Below are positions 1 to 6,655 of a stretch of 15,962 nt of DNA, piece by piece. The notes under the pieces are model-generated. The model saw only the letters and a program-made list of their open reading frames with translations. It was not told the DNA's origin and made no database searches. The DNA is taken from the NCBI GenBank assembly GCA_913042885.1, contig CAJWLW010000082.1, forward strand, positions 1 to 15,962, in the 5' to 3' direction. Numbering within the stretch: position 1 is the first letter of the stretch; each line of letters begins with the position of its first letter. The DNA is from an uncultured Lentisphaeria bacterium (lineage in GTDB: Bacteria > Verrucomicrobiota > Lentisphaeria > JABSQK01 > CAJWLW01). The position numbers were made by a program, and so were the translations under genes.

Positions 1-1176
1 CCAGAACGGCATTGGTTCGATGTTGTAGTCCCAGCGGCTCCAGCGCAGATCGAGTCGCCGGATCCAGCCACCGATCGTCTCGATCACCCAATCCTGGGCA
101 TCCGTGCGTGACAGGTCGAGGTGATACTGCTGCCGCTCCCAGGGTCCCCAATCCGTGAACTGGTGGGTCTCGAAGAAAAATTCCGGATGCTTTTCAACTG
201 CGGATGTGCCCGGCGCAGCGCGTTCGATCTCGAACCACAAACCAAACGCCATCCCCAGGCTCCGGACGTAGTCCGCCAGCGGCTCAAGGCCGTCGGGGAA
301 TTTTTCGTGGTCAACAACATCCCAGTTGCCGACACCATTCGGAAAGCCCCCGGCGAACCAGGCCGCGTCGTGCACGAACAGTTCGCAGCCAAGCTCCGCC
401 GCCCGGACCGCCTGCTCTTTCATCAGGTCGATGCTGTTGAGGTTCTGCAGTCCGAACCAATGGTCATAGCTGACTTGGGGCAGCGTTGGCTTACTCTGGT
501 ATCGGGGACACACGTGCGTATAGATGTGACGACGCAGAGCGTTCGTGCCGTCGTCAAAATCGCCGGTAAAAAAACCAAGGTGCGCCGGCGGCAGTTGCAG
601 CGATTCTCCGGCCGCCAACACCAGCGCGTGGGTCTTTGGCGCCGCCGTGAGCACCAGTGTGTCGTTCCTGGCGACAACCGTTATCGTCCATGTCGCCGAC
701 CACTCGAGCCCGCAGAAAAAACCGGCGTTCAGCGATTCCGCAATCGAAATGAGCAAGGGCAAATCTTTGTTCGAGGAACGCCCAAGAATGTGGCTCTCCA
801 GCCGCAGTTCCGGGGTAAGTTCAAACGTTTTTCTGACGGCGTAAGCCTTGGTCGGAATCTGGTAGTCTGTTATGCCCCCTTGGGCATGGTAGTGCGACCA
901 TTCACGCGGCTCTTGATCAAACACAATGTGCAACGGCGCCAGGACGTCGAGCGTAACGGGATCGTCCGACGAATTGCAGATTGTACTGCGCAGAACCAGG
1001 GTCTCGTCGAGACATTCTATGTCACAGGAAACCTCGAGACCGGTCGCATCATCTGTGAACTGCTCGACGCTGCCGGATACGCCGGCCGGGTGAAAGACGA
1101 TATCCCCGGCCGACGTGGCGGCACGGAAGCCGGTCGATGATGTATTGACGCACCCGGCAAGCGGGTTGCCGATCAT
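1..1176 (-). CDS. GH36-family alpha-galactosidase, partial (C-terminus beyond window)
   Basis: The minus strand is open from position 1 to a stop at 1231-1233. The N-terminal ~230 residues look like the beta-sandwich domain of GH36. The TIM barrel follows, with SYDHWFGLQNL near residue 237, LGCELFVHDAAWF near 268 and GLWFEIERAAPG near 315 (the family usually has WFEPE). HLDLSRTDAQDW and SRWDYN lie at the edge. Asp383 in RWDYN (bases 28-30) matches the nucleophile of the family K-W-D-x-N motif. The acid/base residue lies outside the window. GH36 enzymes remove terminal alpha-galactose from oligosaccharides. No signal peptide is seen, so it is probably cytoplasmic. I chose ATG 1176 because a promoter-like site places the transcript start near 1199; an in-frame ATG at 1200 would be almost leaderless. 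The family call is firm; substrate is inferred. Confidence 0.88.
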   Translation of the reverse strand, partial: MIGNPLAGCVNTSSTGFRAATSAGDIVFHPAGVSGSVEQFTDDATGLEVSCDIECLDETLVLRSTICNSSDDPVTLDVLAPLHIVFDQEPREWSHYHAQGGITDYQIPTKAYAVRKTFELTPELRLESHILGRSSNKDLPLLISIAESLNAGFFCGLEWSATWTITVVARNDTLVLTAAPKTHALVLAAGESLQLPPAHLGFFTGDFDDGTNALRRHIYTHVCPRYQSKPTLPQVSYDHWFGLQNLNSIDLMKEQAVRAAELGCELFVHDAAWFAGGFPNGVGNWDVVDHEKFPDGLEPLADYVRSLGMAFGLWFEIERAAPGTSAVEKHPEFFFETHQFTDWGPWERQQYHLDLSRTDAQDWVIETIGGWIRRLDLRWSRWDYNIEPMPFW

Positions 1177-1205
1177 ATTTAGTCGTTCATGAAGAAGCAT
1201 GTTAA

Positions 1206-1234
1206 AGTATGCGGAGCAGTAGGTGAAAGGTCAA
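1206..1234 (-). promoter_or_regulatory. Candidate sigma70-type promoter for the GH36 gene
   Basis: On the minus strand, TTGACC (1234-1229) is followed by a 17-nt spacer and CATACT (1211-1206). That is 5/6 and 4/6 matches to the -35 and -10 consensus. The predicted transcript start is near 1199, giving a leader of about 23 nt to ATG 1176. This is a pattern match only. Confidence 0.45.
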
Positions 1235-1352
1235 GCGGAAAAGCAGCAAAGGTTGAGATTCCCGTCCTGAGGCGATGTACCTGCTTGCACCAGATAATAA
1301 TACAAAATAGATGCCATCTGCCACGAGCCATGGTATTCTTATAAAACACCAT

Positions 1353-1378
1353 GTCCGGTCGAGTCAAATCGAACGGAC
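1353..1378. repeat. Inverted repeat (possible operator) upstream of the beta-helix gene
   Basis: The arms GTCCGGTCGA (1353-1362) and TCGAACGGAC (1369-1378) are inverted copies matching at 9 of 10 positions, with a 6-nt spacer. The repeat sits 28 nt before the chosen start of the beta-helix gene, in the divergent gap shared with the GH36 gene. It could be a regulator site or an RNA hairpin. A T-run at 1396-1402 is too far away for a normal terminator. Confidence 0.4.
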
Positions 1379-1406
1379 GCAGAGTCCAATTCTACTTTTT
1401 TTGCCG

Positions 1407-3008
1407 ATGCCTGTTCACAAATCTCTAATCGTAATCGCGACCTGCCTCATTGCCTGGACAACCGGGGTCGCTCGTGAAGAATACTCAAACGGCCGGGGCG
1501 GTGGTTATTGGAGCGACCCGGCCACGTGGCGGACCGGAGCGGTGCCGGGGGCCGATGCGATAGTCGTTATCGGGCGCGACGACAATGTGATTTTCGATCG
1601 CAATGACGTGGACAGAGTCACGTGCCGTCAACTGTTTATTGACAAGAAAGGCAAACTGTCGTTCAAGACGAAGGCCGGCAGGATCCGTGCCTCGTTTGGC
1701 GGGTTGGTGCAGTCGAACGGGGCAATCCGCCTCGACGGGACTGCGAGCCGTGAGGATCGGATCGAGCTGCGCATGGTCGGTGCCACCATGAAGGTTCGCC
1801 TCCTCAGACTGAGAAAGGGCGGTTCACTGACTGTCGTCGGACGCACGGACACTGTAGACGGAAAGCCGAATGTGCTGATTTCATCGGTGCGCAATGACGA
1901 GAGAATCTATCACAAATCCGCCAGTGTCAGCGTATCGAAGGGCTCGGGACTGGACATTCAGCGCGCACAGATCGTCAATGTGACCATAGACGCTCACGCG
2001 GTCGACAATACCGGCGCGAAATTCAACGAACGCCTCAATATCGCCGAGAACCTGTTCAGCGGGAACAGCAATATCTATTTGAACGGTTGTGACACCCCGT
2101 TGGTCATAAACAACCGGTTCGAGCGCGACAGTCAACATGGGTTCGGAAACGGAGCGATCACGGTGCACCACTGTCAACTGGCCGAAATTCGCGGCAACGA
2201 GATTATCGGTAAATATAATATGGGCATCCATAGTATTGCGTCTAATGATGTTGCCATAACTCAGAACGTCATCGACGGATGCAACATTGGATTCTATTGG
2301 TGGGGCAAGAATTTCATGATCCAGGACATGACCATTAGAAACACCAGAATCGGTATCGAACTCTTTGAACGGTCAACCGGCGCGGTCGATGGGTTGATCA
2401 CGGAAAACTGTAAAAATTCCATCAGCTTTTCAGGCGTCGTGCAGATAAGTAACTGGGTGACACGCAAAGTTCCGGAGAAGGGAAAAGTACTTGCCTGCGA
2501 TCACGGGCAATTGGAGTTACTGAACAGCAGGGTCAACCCGGAGCAGGTCGTGCGTGAACCAAAGTATGAACCGTTTCGCGCTGACGATGGCTCGGTGCGG
2601 ACGTCGCCGCCGCCACCGATGATTCAGGCCATGTACTACCTCGTTGTCGGGCTCAAGGGCAAGGTGCCGAAAAATGCCTGGGTCAGCGTTAAAACGGCAA
2701 ATCCGGCGCCCCTCTCCCTTGCGCCGGGGGCAATCGATCCGAATATCCGCAATTCACCGGCGCCAGTGCGCAAGAACAATCTCACGCCACTATCCGGGTC
2801 GCAGAAATCATTGATCGTCAACGCCTGGAAAATTGATTCTGACGGCACGGTCATCGGGCCCCCTACCTACACGGTGTCGGTACTGGTACCGGCCGCAGAA
2901 AAAGGCGAATTCAAGACGATCAAGTCATTGAACGTAACTCCAGGATGCAGTTGGTTTCGGCCGCGCCTGAAAGATGCGACGCCAACAGTGGAACTGACGC
3001 TGGAATAA
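1407..3008 (+). CDS. Secreted right-handed beta-helix protein with G8-like N-terminal domain
   Basis: The protein has 533 residues from ATG 1407. This start gives a normal signal peptide (MPVHK, hydrophobic SLIVIATCLIAW, cleavage near GVA-REE). An upstream in-frame ATG at 1311 would bury it behind 32 extra residues. Neither start has a clear Shine-Dalgarno site. Residues ~33-60 contain YWSDPATWRTGAVPGADAIV, the W-x(4)-W-x-x-G-x-V-P-G signature of G8-like domains. Residues ~180-360 hold short turns typical of parallel beta-helices, such as NIYLNGC, PLVINNRFE, AEIRGNEIIG, VAITQNVIDG and FMIQDMTIRN. A C-terminal ~110-residue region resembles a beta-sandwich. Beta-helix folds are common in polysaccharide lyases and hydrolases, but no catalytic residues can be assigned, so it may be an enzyme or a binding protein. 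Confidence 0.78.
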   Translation: MPVHKSLIVIATCLIAWTTGVAREEYSNGRGGGYWSDPATWRTGAVPGADAIVVIGRDDNVIFDRNDVDRVTCRQLFIDKKGKLSFKTKAGRIRASFGGLVQSNGAIRLDGTASREDRIELRMVGATMKVRLLRLRKGGSLTVVGRTDTVDGKPNVLISSVRNDERIYHKSASVSVSKGSGLDIQRAQIVNVTIDAHAVDNTGAKFNERLNIAENLFSGNSNIYLNGCDTPLVINNRFERDSQHGFGNGAITVHHCQLAEIRGNEIIGKYNMGIHSIASNDVAITQNVIDGCNIGFYWWGKNFMIQDMTIRNTRIGIELFERSTGAVDGLITENCKNSISFSGVVQISNWVTRKVPEKGKVLACDHGQLELLNSRVNPEQVVREPKYEPFRADDGSVRTSPPPPMIQAMYYLVVGLKGKVPKNAWVSVKTANPAPLSLAPGAIDPNIRNSPAPVRKNNLTPLSGSQKSLIVNAWKIDSDGTVIGPPTYTVSVLVPAAEKGEFKTIKSLNVTPGCSWFRPRLKDATPTVELTLE

Positions 3009-3070
3009 AAAAACATGATCTGCTTCAAGCCCGAAGCCGTGCCGATTTGTATTCGTAGCGCTGGGCTATT

Positions 3071-3092
3071 GATTAAGGCAGTGAGATTAAGG
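3071..3092 (+). repeat. Short direct repeat GATTAAGG x2 in the gap before the oxidoreductase gene
   Basis: GATTAAGG occurs at 3071-3078 and again at 3085-3092, separated by 6 nt. It lies in the gap between the beta-helix stop and the preferred start at 3157. It could be a paired binding site or chance. If the GTG at 3094 were the true start, the second copy would sit right at the ribosome-binding position. A weak 5-bp hairpin (GCTTC/GAAGC) follows the previous gene near 3024-3039. Confidence 0.25.
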
Positions 3093-3156
3093 GGTGGGGA
3101 TTACACACGCTACCTTGTCCGCACCCGAAAACAAAAATCCCATTAGTTATCAGATC

Positions 3157-4863
3157 GTGAGTGACCAAAGAATCAGATTGGGCATTGTCGGCGTTTGTGG
3201 ACGCGGCGCATGCTACAAGGATGCGTGTGACAGCAGGACGGACGATATTGTCATCGGTGCGGTGTGTGACACCAACGCAGACGGCCTGGCAGACGCTGCC
3301 CAACGCTATGGCGCCGAGCATCAGTTCAGCGATTTCGAGACCATGCTCGACAGCGGCTGTGTCGATGCGGTGATGATCGGCACGCCGATGCCGCTCCACG
3401 CACCACAGGCGATCGCGGCGCTGGATCGGGACATTTCCGTTTTCTCGGAGGTGACCGCCGGTGTCTCGATCGACGAGTGCCGCGACCTGGTCCTTGCCTG
3501 CAATCGCAGTAATGCCGTCTATATGATGGGCGAGAACTTCACCTACTTGCGCAACAACGTGGCGATCCGTGAGATGGTGCGGGCCGGACTGTTCGGTGAG
3601 GTCTACTATGCCGAGGGTGAGTACCTCCACGAATTGAAAGTGCTCAATGAACTCACCAAGTGGCGCCGCCGCTGGCAGACCGGGGTCAACGGCGTCACCT
3701 ATCCGACCCACAGCCTGGGCCCCATCCTTCAGTGGTTCGATGGGCAGCGGGTGACATCCGTGTCGTGCGCCGGCAGCGGTCATCATTATCGCGACGCGCG
3801 TGACGATGCCTACGAGCACGAAGATACTTGTCTGATGCTCTGCCGGATGAGCGGCGGCGGGCTGGTGAAGATTCGCATTGACATGCTCAGCGACCGGCCG
3901 CACAACATGGCCGGATACGCGCTGCAAGGTACAATGGGCTGCTACGAATCGGCGCGCGGCCTTGACGAGTCAGACAAGATCTGGCTGCGACACCGCGATC
4001 CGGCAGGCGGCACCATGGCAGCACTGCCGGATGACAAACGTGAGCCGACGGCGTCAGAGTGGGAGAGGTTCGATACGATCGTCGACGATTATCTGCCGGA
4101 TTGGTACAAAGCCGGCATGGCGCTGGCGGAAAAGGCAGGTCACGGCGGCGGCGACTTGTACACTGTGCTCGACTTCATCGATGCGGTTCATGGGCGCCGG
4201 CCCAGTCCGATCGGTATCCACGAAGCAATGGACATGACATTGCCGGGACTGATCAGCCAGCAATCGATCCAACAGGATGGGCAATGGATCGCGGTACCCG
4301 ATTCCCGCAGCTGGACCGACGAGACCGACGAGACCGCCGGGCCGCAACTGATCATGGTCTGGCCGGAAAACCGCCGAAACGATCCGCCGCACATCAATGT
4401 ACCTGCCGGGTATCGACTGCGGCAGTATCGTCCGGCAGACCGGGAGGCACATAGCGCCCTGGCTGTTTTGTGCGGATTCGATATCTGGCAATCACCCGAA
4501 GCGGCAGAAGCGATGATGGCTGTAGTGGTGCCTGGGGGCTTTTTTATCATCGAGCATGAAAGCAGTGGTGACCTTGCTGCAGCCGCTGTGGCCAATCACA
4601 ACCCAAGTCCACAGGTCCCTGTGCTCGCTGAGCTCGGTTGGGTCGTGACCCATCCCGATCACCGCGGCAAAGGTCTCGGCCGCGCGATCTCCGCAGCTGT
4701 CACCTGCCGGCTGCTCGACATCGGCTACGACAGCATCTATCTGCGGACGGACGACCACCGACTGGCCGCCCTCAAGATCTATCTGTCGATGGGCTACGAA
4801 CCCAGCTGCTATGCCGACGGTATGGCCGAGCGCTGGGCCCGGGTCCGATCGGCACTACCGTGA
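3157..4863 (+). CDS. Gfo/Idh/MocA-family oxidoreductase fused to a GNAT N-acetyltransferase
   Basis: The protein has 568 residues from GTG 3157, chosen because it starts (M)SDQRIRLGIVGVCGRG, the usual beginning of this family; GTG 3094 would add 21 residues. Residues ~5-125 form the Rossmann NAD(P) domain with GIVGVCGRG. The usual EKP motif is replaced by EVT at residues 98-100. TYPTHSLGP, with His185, matches the T-H-x-x-G-P motif of GH109-like members. The oxidoreductase part ends near residue 390. A linker with a DETDET microrepeat leads to LIMVWPENR at ~398, the start of a GNAT domain. Its acetyl-CoA loop HRGKGLG begins at residue 502, inside LGWVVTHPDHRGKGLG. No signal peptide is seen, so it is cytoplasmic. 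Likely roles are redox chemistry on a sugar and acetylation of an unknown acceptor. Both domain calls are firm; substrates are unknown. Confidence 0.85.
   Translation: MSDQRIRLGIVGVCGRGACYKDACDSRTDDIVIGAVCDTNADGLADAAQRYGAEHQFSDFETMLDSGCVDAVMIGTPMPLHAPQAIAALDRDISVFSEVTAGVSIDECRDLVLACNRSNAVYMMGENFTYLRNNVAIREMVRAGLFGEVYYAEGEYLHELKVLNELTKWRRRWQTGVNGVTYPTHSLGPILQWFDGQRVTSVSCAGSGHHYRDARDDAYEHEDTCLMLCRMSGGGLVKIRIDMLSDRPHNMAGYALQGTMGCYESARGLDESDKIWLRHRDPAGGTMAALPDDKREPTASEWERFDTIVDDYLPDWYKAGMALAEKAGHGGGDLYTVLDFIDAVHGRRPSPIGIHEAMDMTLPGLISQQSIQQDGQWIAVPDSRSWTDETDETAGPQLIMVWPENRRNDPPHINVPAGYRLRQYRPADREAHSALAVLCGFDIWQSPEAAEAMMAVVVPGGFFIIEHESSGDLAAAAVANHNPSPQVPVLAELGWVVTHPDHRGKGLGRAISAAVTCRLLDIGYDSIYLRTDDHRLAALKIYLSMGYEPSCYADGMAERWARVRSALP
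4314..4336 (+). repeat. 9-bp tandem microrepeat at the oxidoreductase/GNAT junction
   Basis: The unit GACCGACGA occurs twice in full (4314-4322, 4323-4331) and then partly (GACCG, 4332-4336). It encodes the acidic TDETDET part of the linker between the two domains. An in-frame ATG at 4354 lies just downstream, at the point where a stand-alone GNAT would be expected to start. Confidence 0.7.
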
Positions 4864-5114
4864 TCTTCAGCATTGCCCCGAGGTTCAAGGACCGCGCGGT
4901 GAAGTTCCGGTGCGACGGCGCCATCAACGAGGGCTGGGGCAACGGCAGGTACGCCGGCCACAAGCGCCACAGCATCTGGCGGGACTACAACCACGCCTAC
5001 GAGCCGGAAGAATCGAACCACAAGGAATCAAGCGGTCTCTACGGCGATAGCTTTCCAGTATGGACAGATCAGATGATCTATGGAATTGACACACGGATTG
5101 TATATAATATCTAA
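4860..5114 (+). CDS. Unrecognised 84-aa coding-like stretch, possibly a gene remnant
   Basis: The frame starts at GTG 4860, which overlaps the TGA of the fusion gene by 4 bases (GTGA), and ends at a TAA at 5112. For about the first 60 codons the third positions are mostly G or C, as in the neighbouring genes. The product is rich in W, Y, H and N (INEGWGNGRYAGHKRHSIWR, then DYNHAYEPEESNH), unlike typical out-of-frame reads. I do not recognise a family. The last ~25 codons become AT-rich and contain promoter-like elements for the sulfatase gene, so the end is probably not under protein selection. It could be a small translationally coupled gene, the leftover C-terminus of a deleted gene, or chance. 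Confidence 0.35.
   Translation: MIFSIAPRFKDRAVKFRCDGAINEGWGNGRYAGHKRHSIWRDYNHAYEPEESNHKESSGLYGDSFPVWTDQMIYGIDTRIVYNI
5086..5108 (+). promoter_or_regulatory. Promoter-like elements upstream of the sulfatase gene
   Basis: A perfect TTGACA (5086-5091) and a perfect TATAAT (5103-5108) occur together, but only 11 nt apart instead of about 17. They cannot both serve one standard sigma70 promoter. TATAAT could still work with a poor -35, leaving a 5' leader of roughly 50 nt before ATG 5169. The AT-rich patch contrasts with the flanking coding DNA. Confidence 0.35.
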
Positions 5115-5168
5115 CTCCAAAGATTCGATGACACATTCAAACACGAATAGACCGGGCAAAGAAGCAGT

Positions 5169-6611
5169 ATGAACTTTGTCGTTATCTTCACCGACACACA
5201 GTGCAAGTGGATGGTGGGCGCTTACGGGCAGCCGGTGTGCGACACACCAAACCTCGATAAACTCGCAGCACAAGGTGTCCGGTTCGAACGAGCCTACACG
5301 ACCTCGCCGATCTGCGGACCGGCCCGCGGAGCGCTCTTCAGCGGACTGCACCCGCAGTCAAACGGCGTCTGGGGCAACCACATGAGCCCGCATCGGCACG
5401 TACCGCTCATGGGTGACGTTTTTCGGGACCTGGGCTATCGGGCCGCACTCACCGGCAAATGGCATCTGGACGGGGCCAGCTACAGCGGCACTGGCGTGCC
5501 CGATGGCGGGTTCGAGCCTGACTGGTGGTACGAACAGACGAACTGCTTGACAGAGCTGCCCGACGACATTCGCGCCCTGTACGCGCAGGGAACAACGCCC
5601 GACGATCTTCGGCAAGCCGGCTTCGGCATCGAGCACGTCTACGGCCACCGCGTGACGGACCGTGCGCTCGACTTCCTGCAAACTGTGGGGGACGAACCGT
5701 TCGTGCTGGTTGTGTCATATGACGAACCGCATGATCCGTGGATGGCTCCAGTCGAATATTGGGAGAAATTCCAACCCCACGATATCCCCTGCCGGCCTAA
5801 TTATTGCCCACCGATGGACGGCAAACCCAAATTACAGCAGATGCAGGCGCAGGAGACAGCCGCCGCCCACGCCGACCCCACCTGGGAGCAACTGGTGGCG
5901 AAACGCCTGAAATTTTTCGGCTGCAACAGCTATATCGACCGCGAGATCGGGCGGGTGGCGGCAGCCGTGGACGAGCTGCACGGAAACGACACCATGATTA
6001 TTTACACATCGGACCATGGCGACCAGCTCGGCTCCCACGGTCTGCACGACAAGGGACCGGAGATGTACGAGGAAACCACCAACATCCCGTTTATCGTGTG
6101 TGGTCCCGGAGTGCCAAGCGGGGCGGTGAGCCACGCGTTGCTCTCACACCTCGACATCATGCCGACGATGCTCGACCTGGCGGGACAGGAAATACCGGGG
6201 TCGCTGCATGGTGTCAGCCAGGCACCGGTGCTGGCTGATCCGGCTGCCGCCGTGCGCGAGTACGTGTTTGTAAGTTACAACCTCAATCAAGTCGACGAGC
6301 GGGAACGAGGGGGGCTGTACCCCATCCGTTGCGTCAGCGACGGGCGTTACAAACTTGCTGTCAATCTGTTTGATTGCGATGAACTCTACGACTTGGAAGC
6401 CGACCCATACGAGTTGACCAACCGCATCGACAACCCCGACTACGCGGCAACGCGCAACCGGATGCATGACGCACTGCTGGAGGAAATGGCACGAACGAAC
6501 GATCCCATGTGGAATATCCAATGGGAAGATCGGCCGTGGCGGCCGGCCAGGCACTTTTTCTTCCTGCCTGCGCAGCCTGAGCCGGCAAAGCCGCAAGCTC
6601 GAAAGGGTTGA
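5169..6611 (+). CDS. Formylglycine-dependent type I sulfatase, no signal peptide
   Basis: The protein has 480 residues, a normal length for the family. The N-terminus NFVVIFTDTQ carries metal ligand Asp9. Cys49 lies in CGPAR (C-x-P-x-R), where the Cys is converted to formylglycine. GKWHLDG supplies Lys97 and His99, SYDEPHDPW forms part of the substrate pocket, SDHGD gives metal ligands Asp282 and His283, and Lys295 lies in HDKGPEMYEETTNIPF. The C-terminal DELYDLEADPYELTN is also typical. It would remove sulfate esters from carbohydrates. There is no leader peptide, so it probably acts in the cytoplasm on imported oligosaccharides. No maturation enzyme (FGE or anSME) is encoded here, so activation must come from elsewhere. 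ATG 5169 lacks a strong Shine-Dalgarno site. The sulfated substrate cannot be read from the sequence. Confidence 0.93.
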   Translation: MNFVVIFTDTQCKWMVGAYGQPVCDTPNLDKLAAQGVRFERAYTTSPICGPARGALFSGLHPQSNGVWGNHMSPHRHVPLMGDVFRDLGYRAALTGKWHLDGASYSGTGVPDGGFEPDWWYEQTNCLTELPDDIRALYAQGTTPDDLRQAGFGIEHVYGHRVTDRALDFLQTVGDEPFVLVVSYDEPHDPWMAPVEYWEKFQPHDIPCRPNYCPPMDGKPKLQQMQAQETAAAHADPTWEQLVAKRLKFFGCNSYIDREIGRVAAAVDELHGNDTMIIYTSDHGDQLGSHGLHDKGPEMYEETTNIPFIVCGPGVPSGAVSHALLSHLDIMPTMLDLAGQEIPGSLHGVSQAPVLADPAAAVREYVFVSYNLNQVDERERGGLYPIRCVSDGRYKLAVNLFDCDELYDLEADPYELTNRIDNPDYAATRNRMHDALLEEMARTNDPMWNIQWEDRPWRPARHFFFLPAQPEPAKPQARKG

Positions 6612-6619
6612 ACTGGCCG

Positions 6620-6649
6620 GCGGCTGTCATCAGAACGACATGACGCCGC
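6620..6649. terminator. Candidate hairpin between convergent genes
   Basis: In the 44-bp gap between the sulfatase stop and the DUF4838 stop, GCGGC (6620-6624) pairs with GCCGC (6645-6649) and TCAT (6627-6630) pairs with ATGA (6640-6643). There is a small internal bulge and a 9-nt loop. No T-run follows on either strand. A bidirectional termination role is inferred from position. Confidence 0.35.
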
Positions 6650-6655
6650 GGCGCG

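Noticed and set aside
121..1140. 339-codon plus-strand ORF
   Set aside because: It lies opposite the GH36 gene, whose minus-strand product matches the family throughout. The plus-strand product resembles no family and is low-complexity Arg/Val-rich.
3073..3927. 284-codon minus-strand ORF
   Set aside because: It is antisense to the Gfo/Idh/MocA domain, which has clear family motifs. His/Val/Ala-rich shadow ORFs of this kind are typical of GC-rich DNA.
5086..5108. TTGACA and TATAAT read as one consensus promoter
   Set aside because: Both hexamers are perfect but only 11 nt apart, too close for a standard sigma70 promoter. I kept them only as promoter-like elements.
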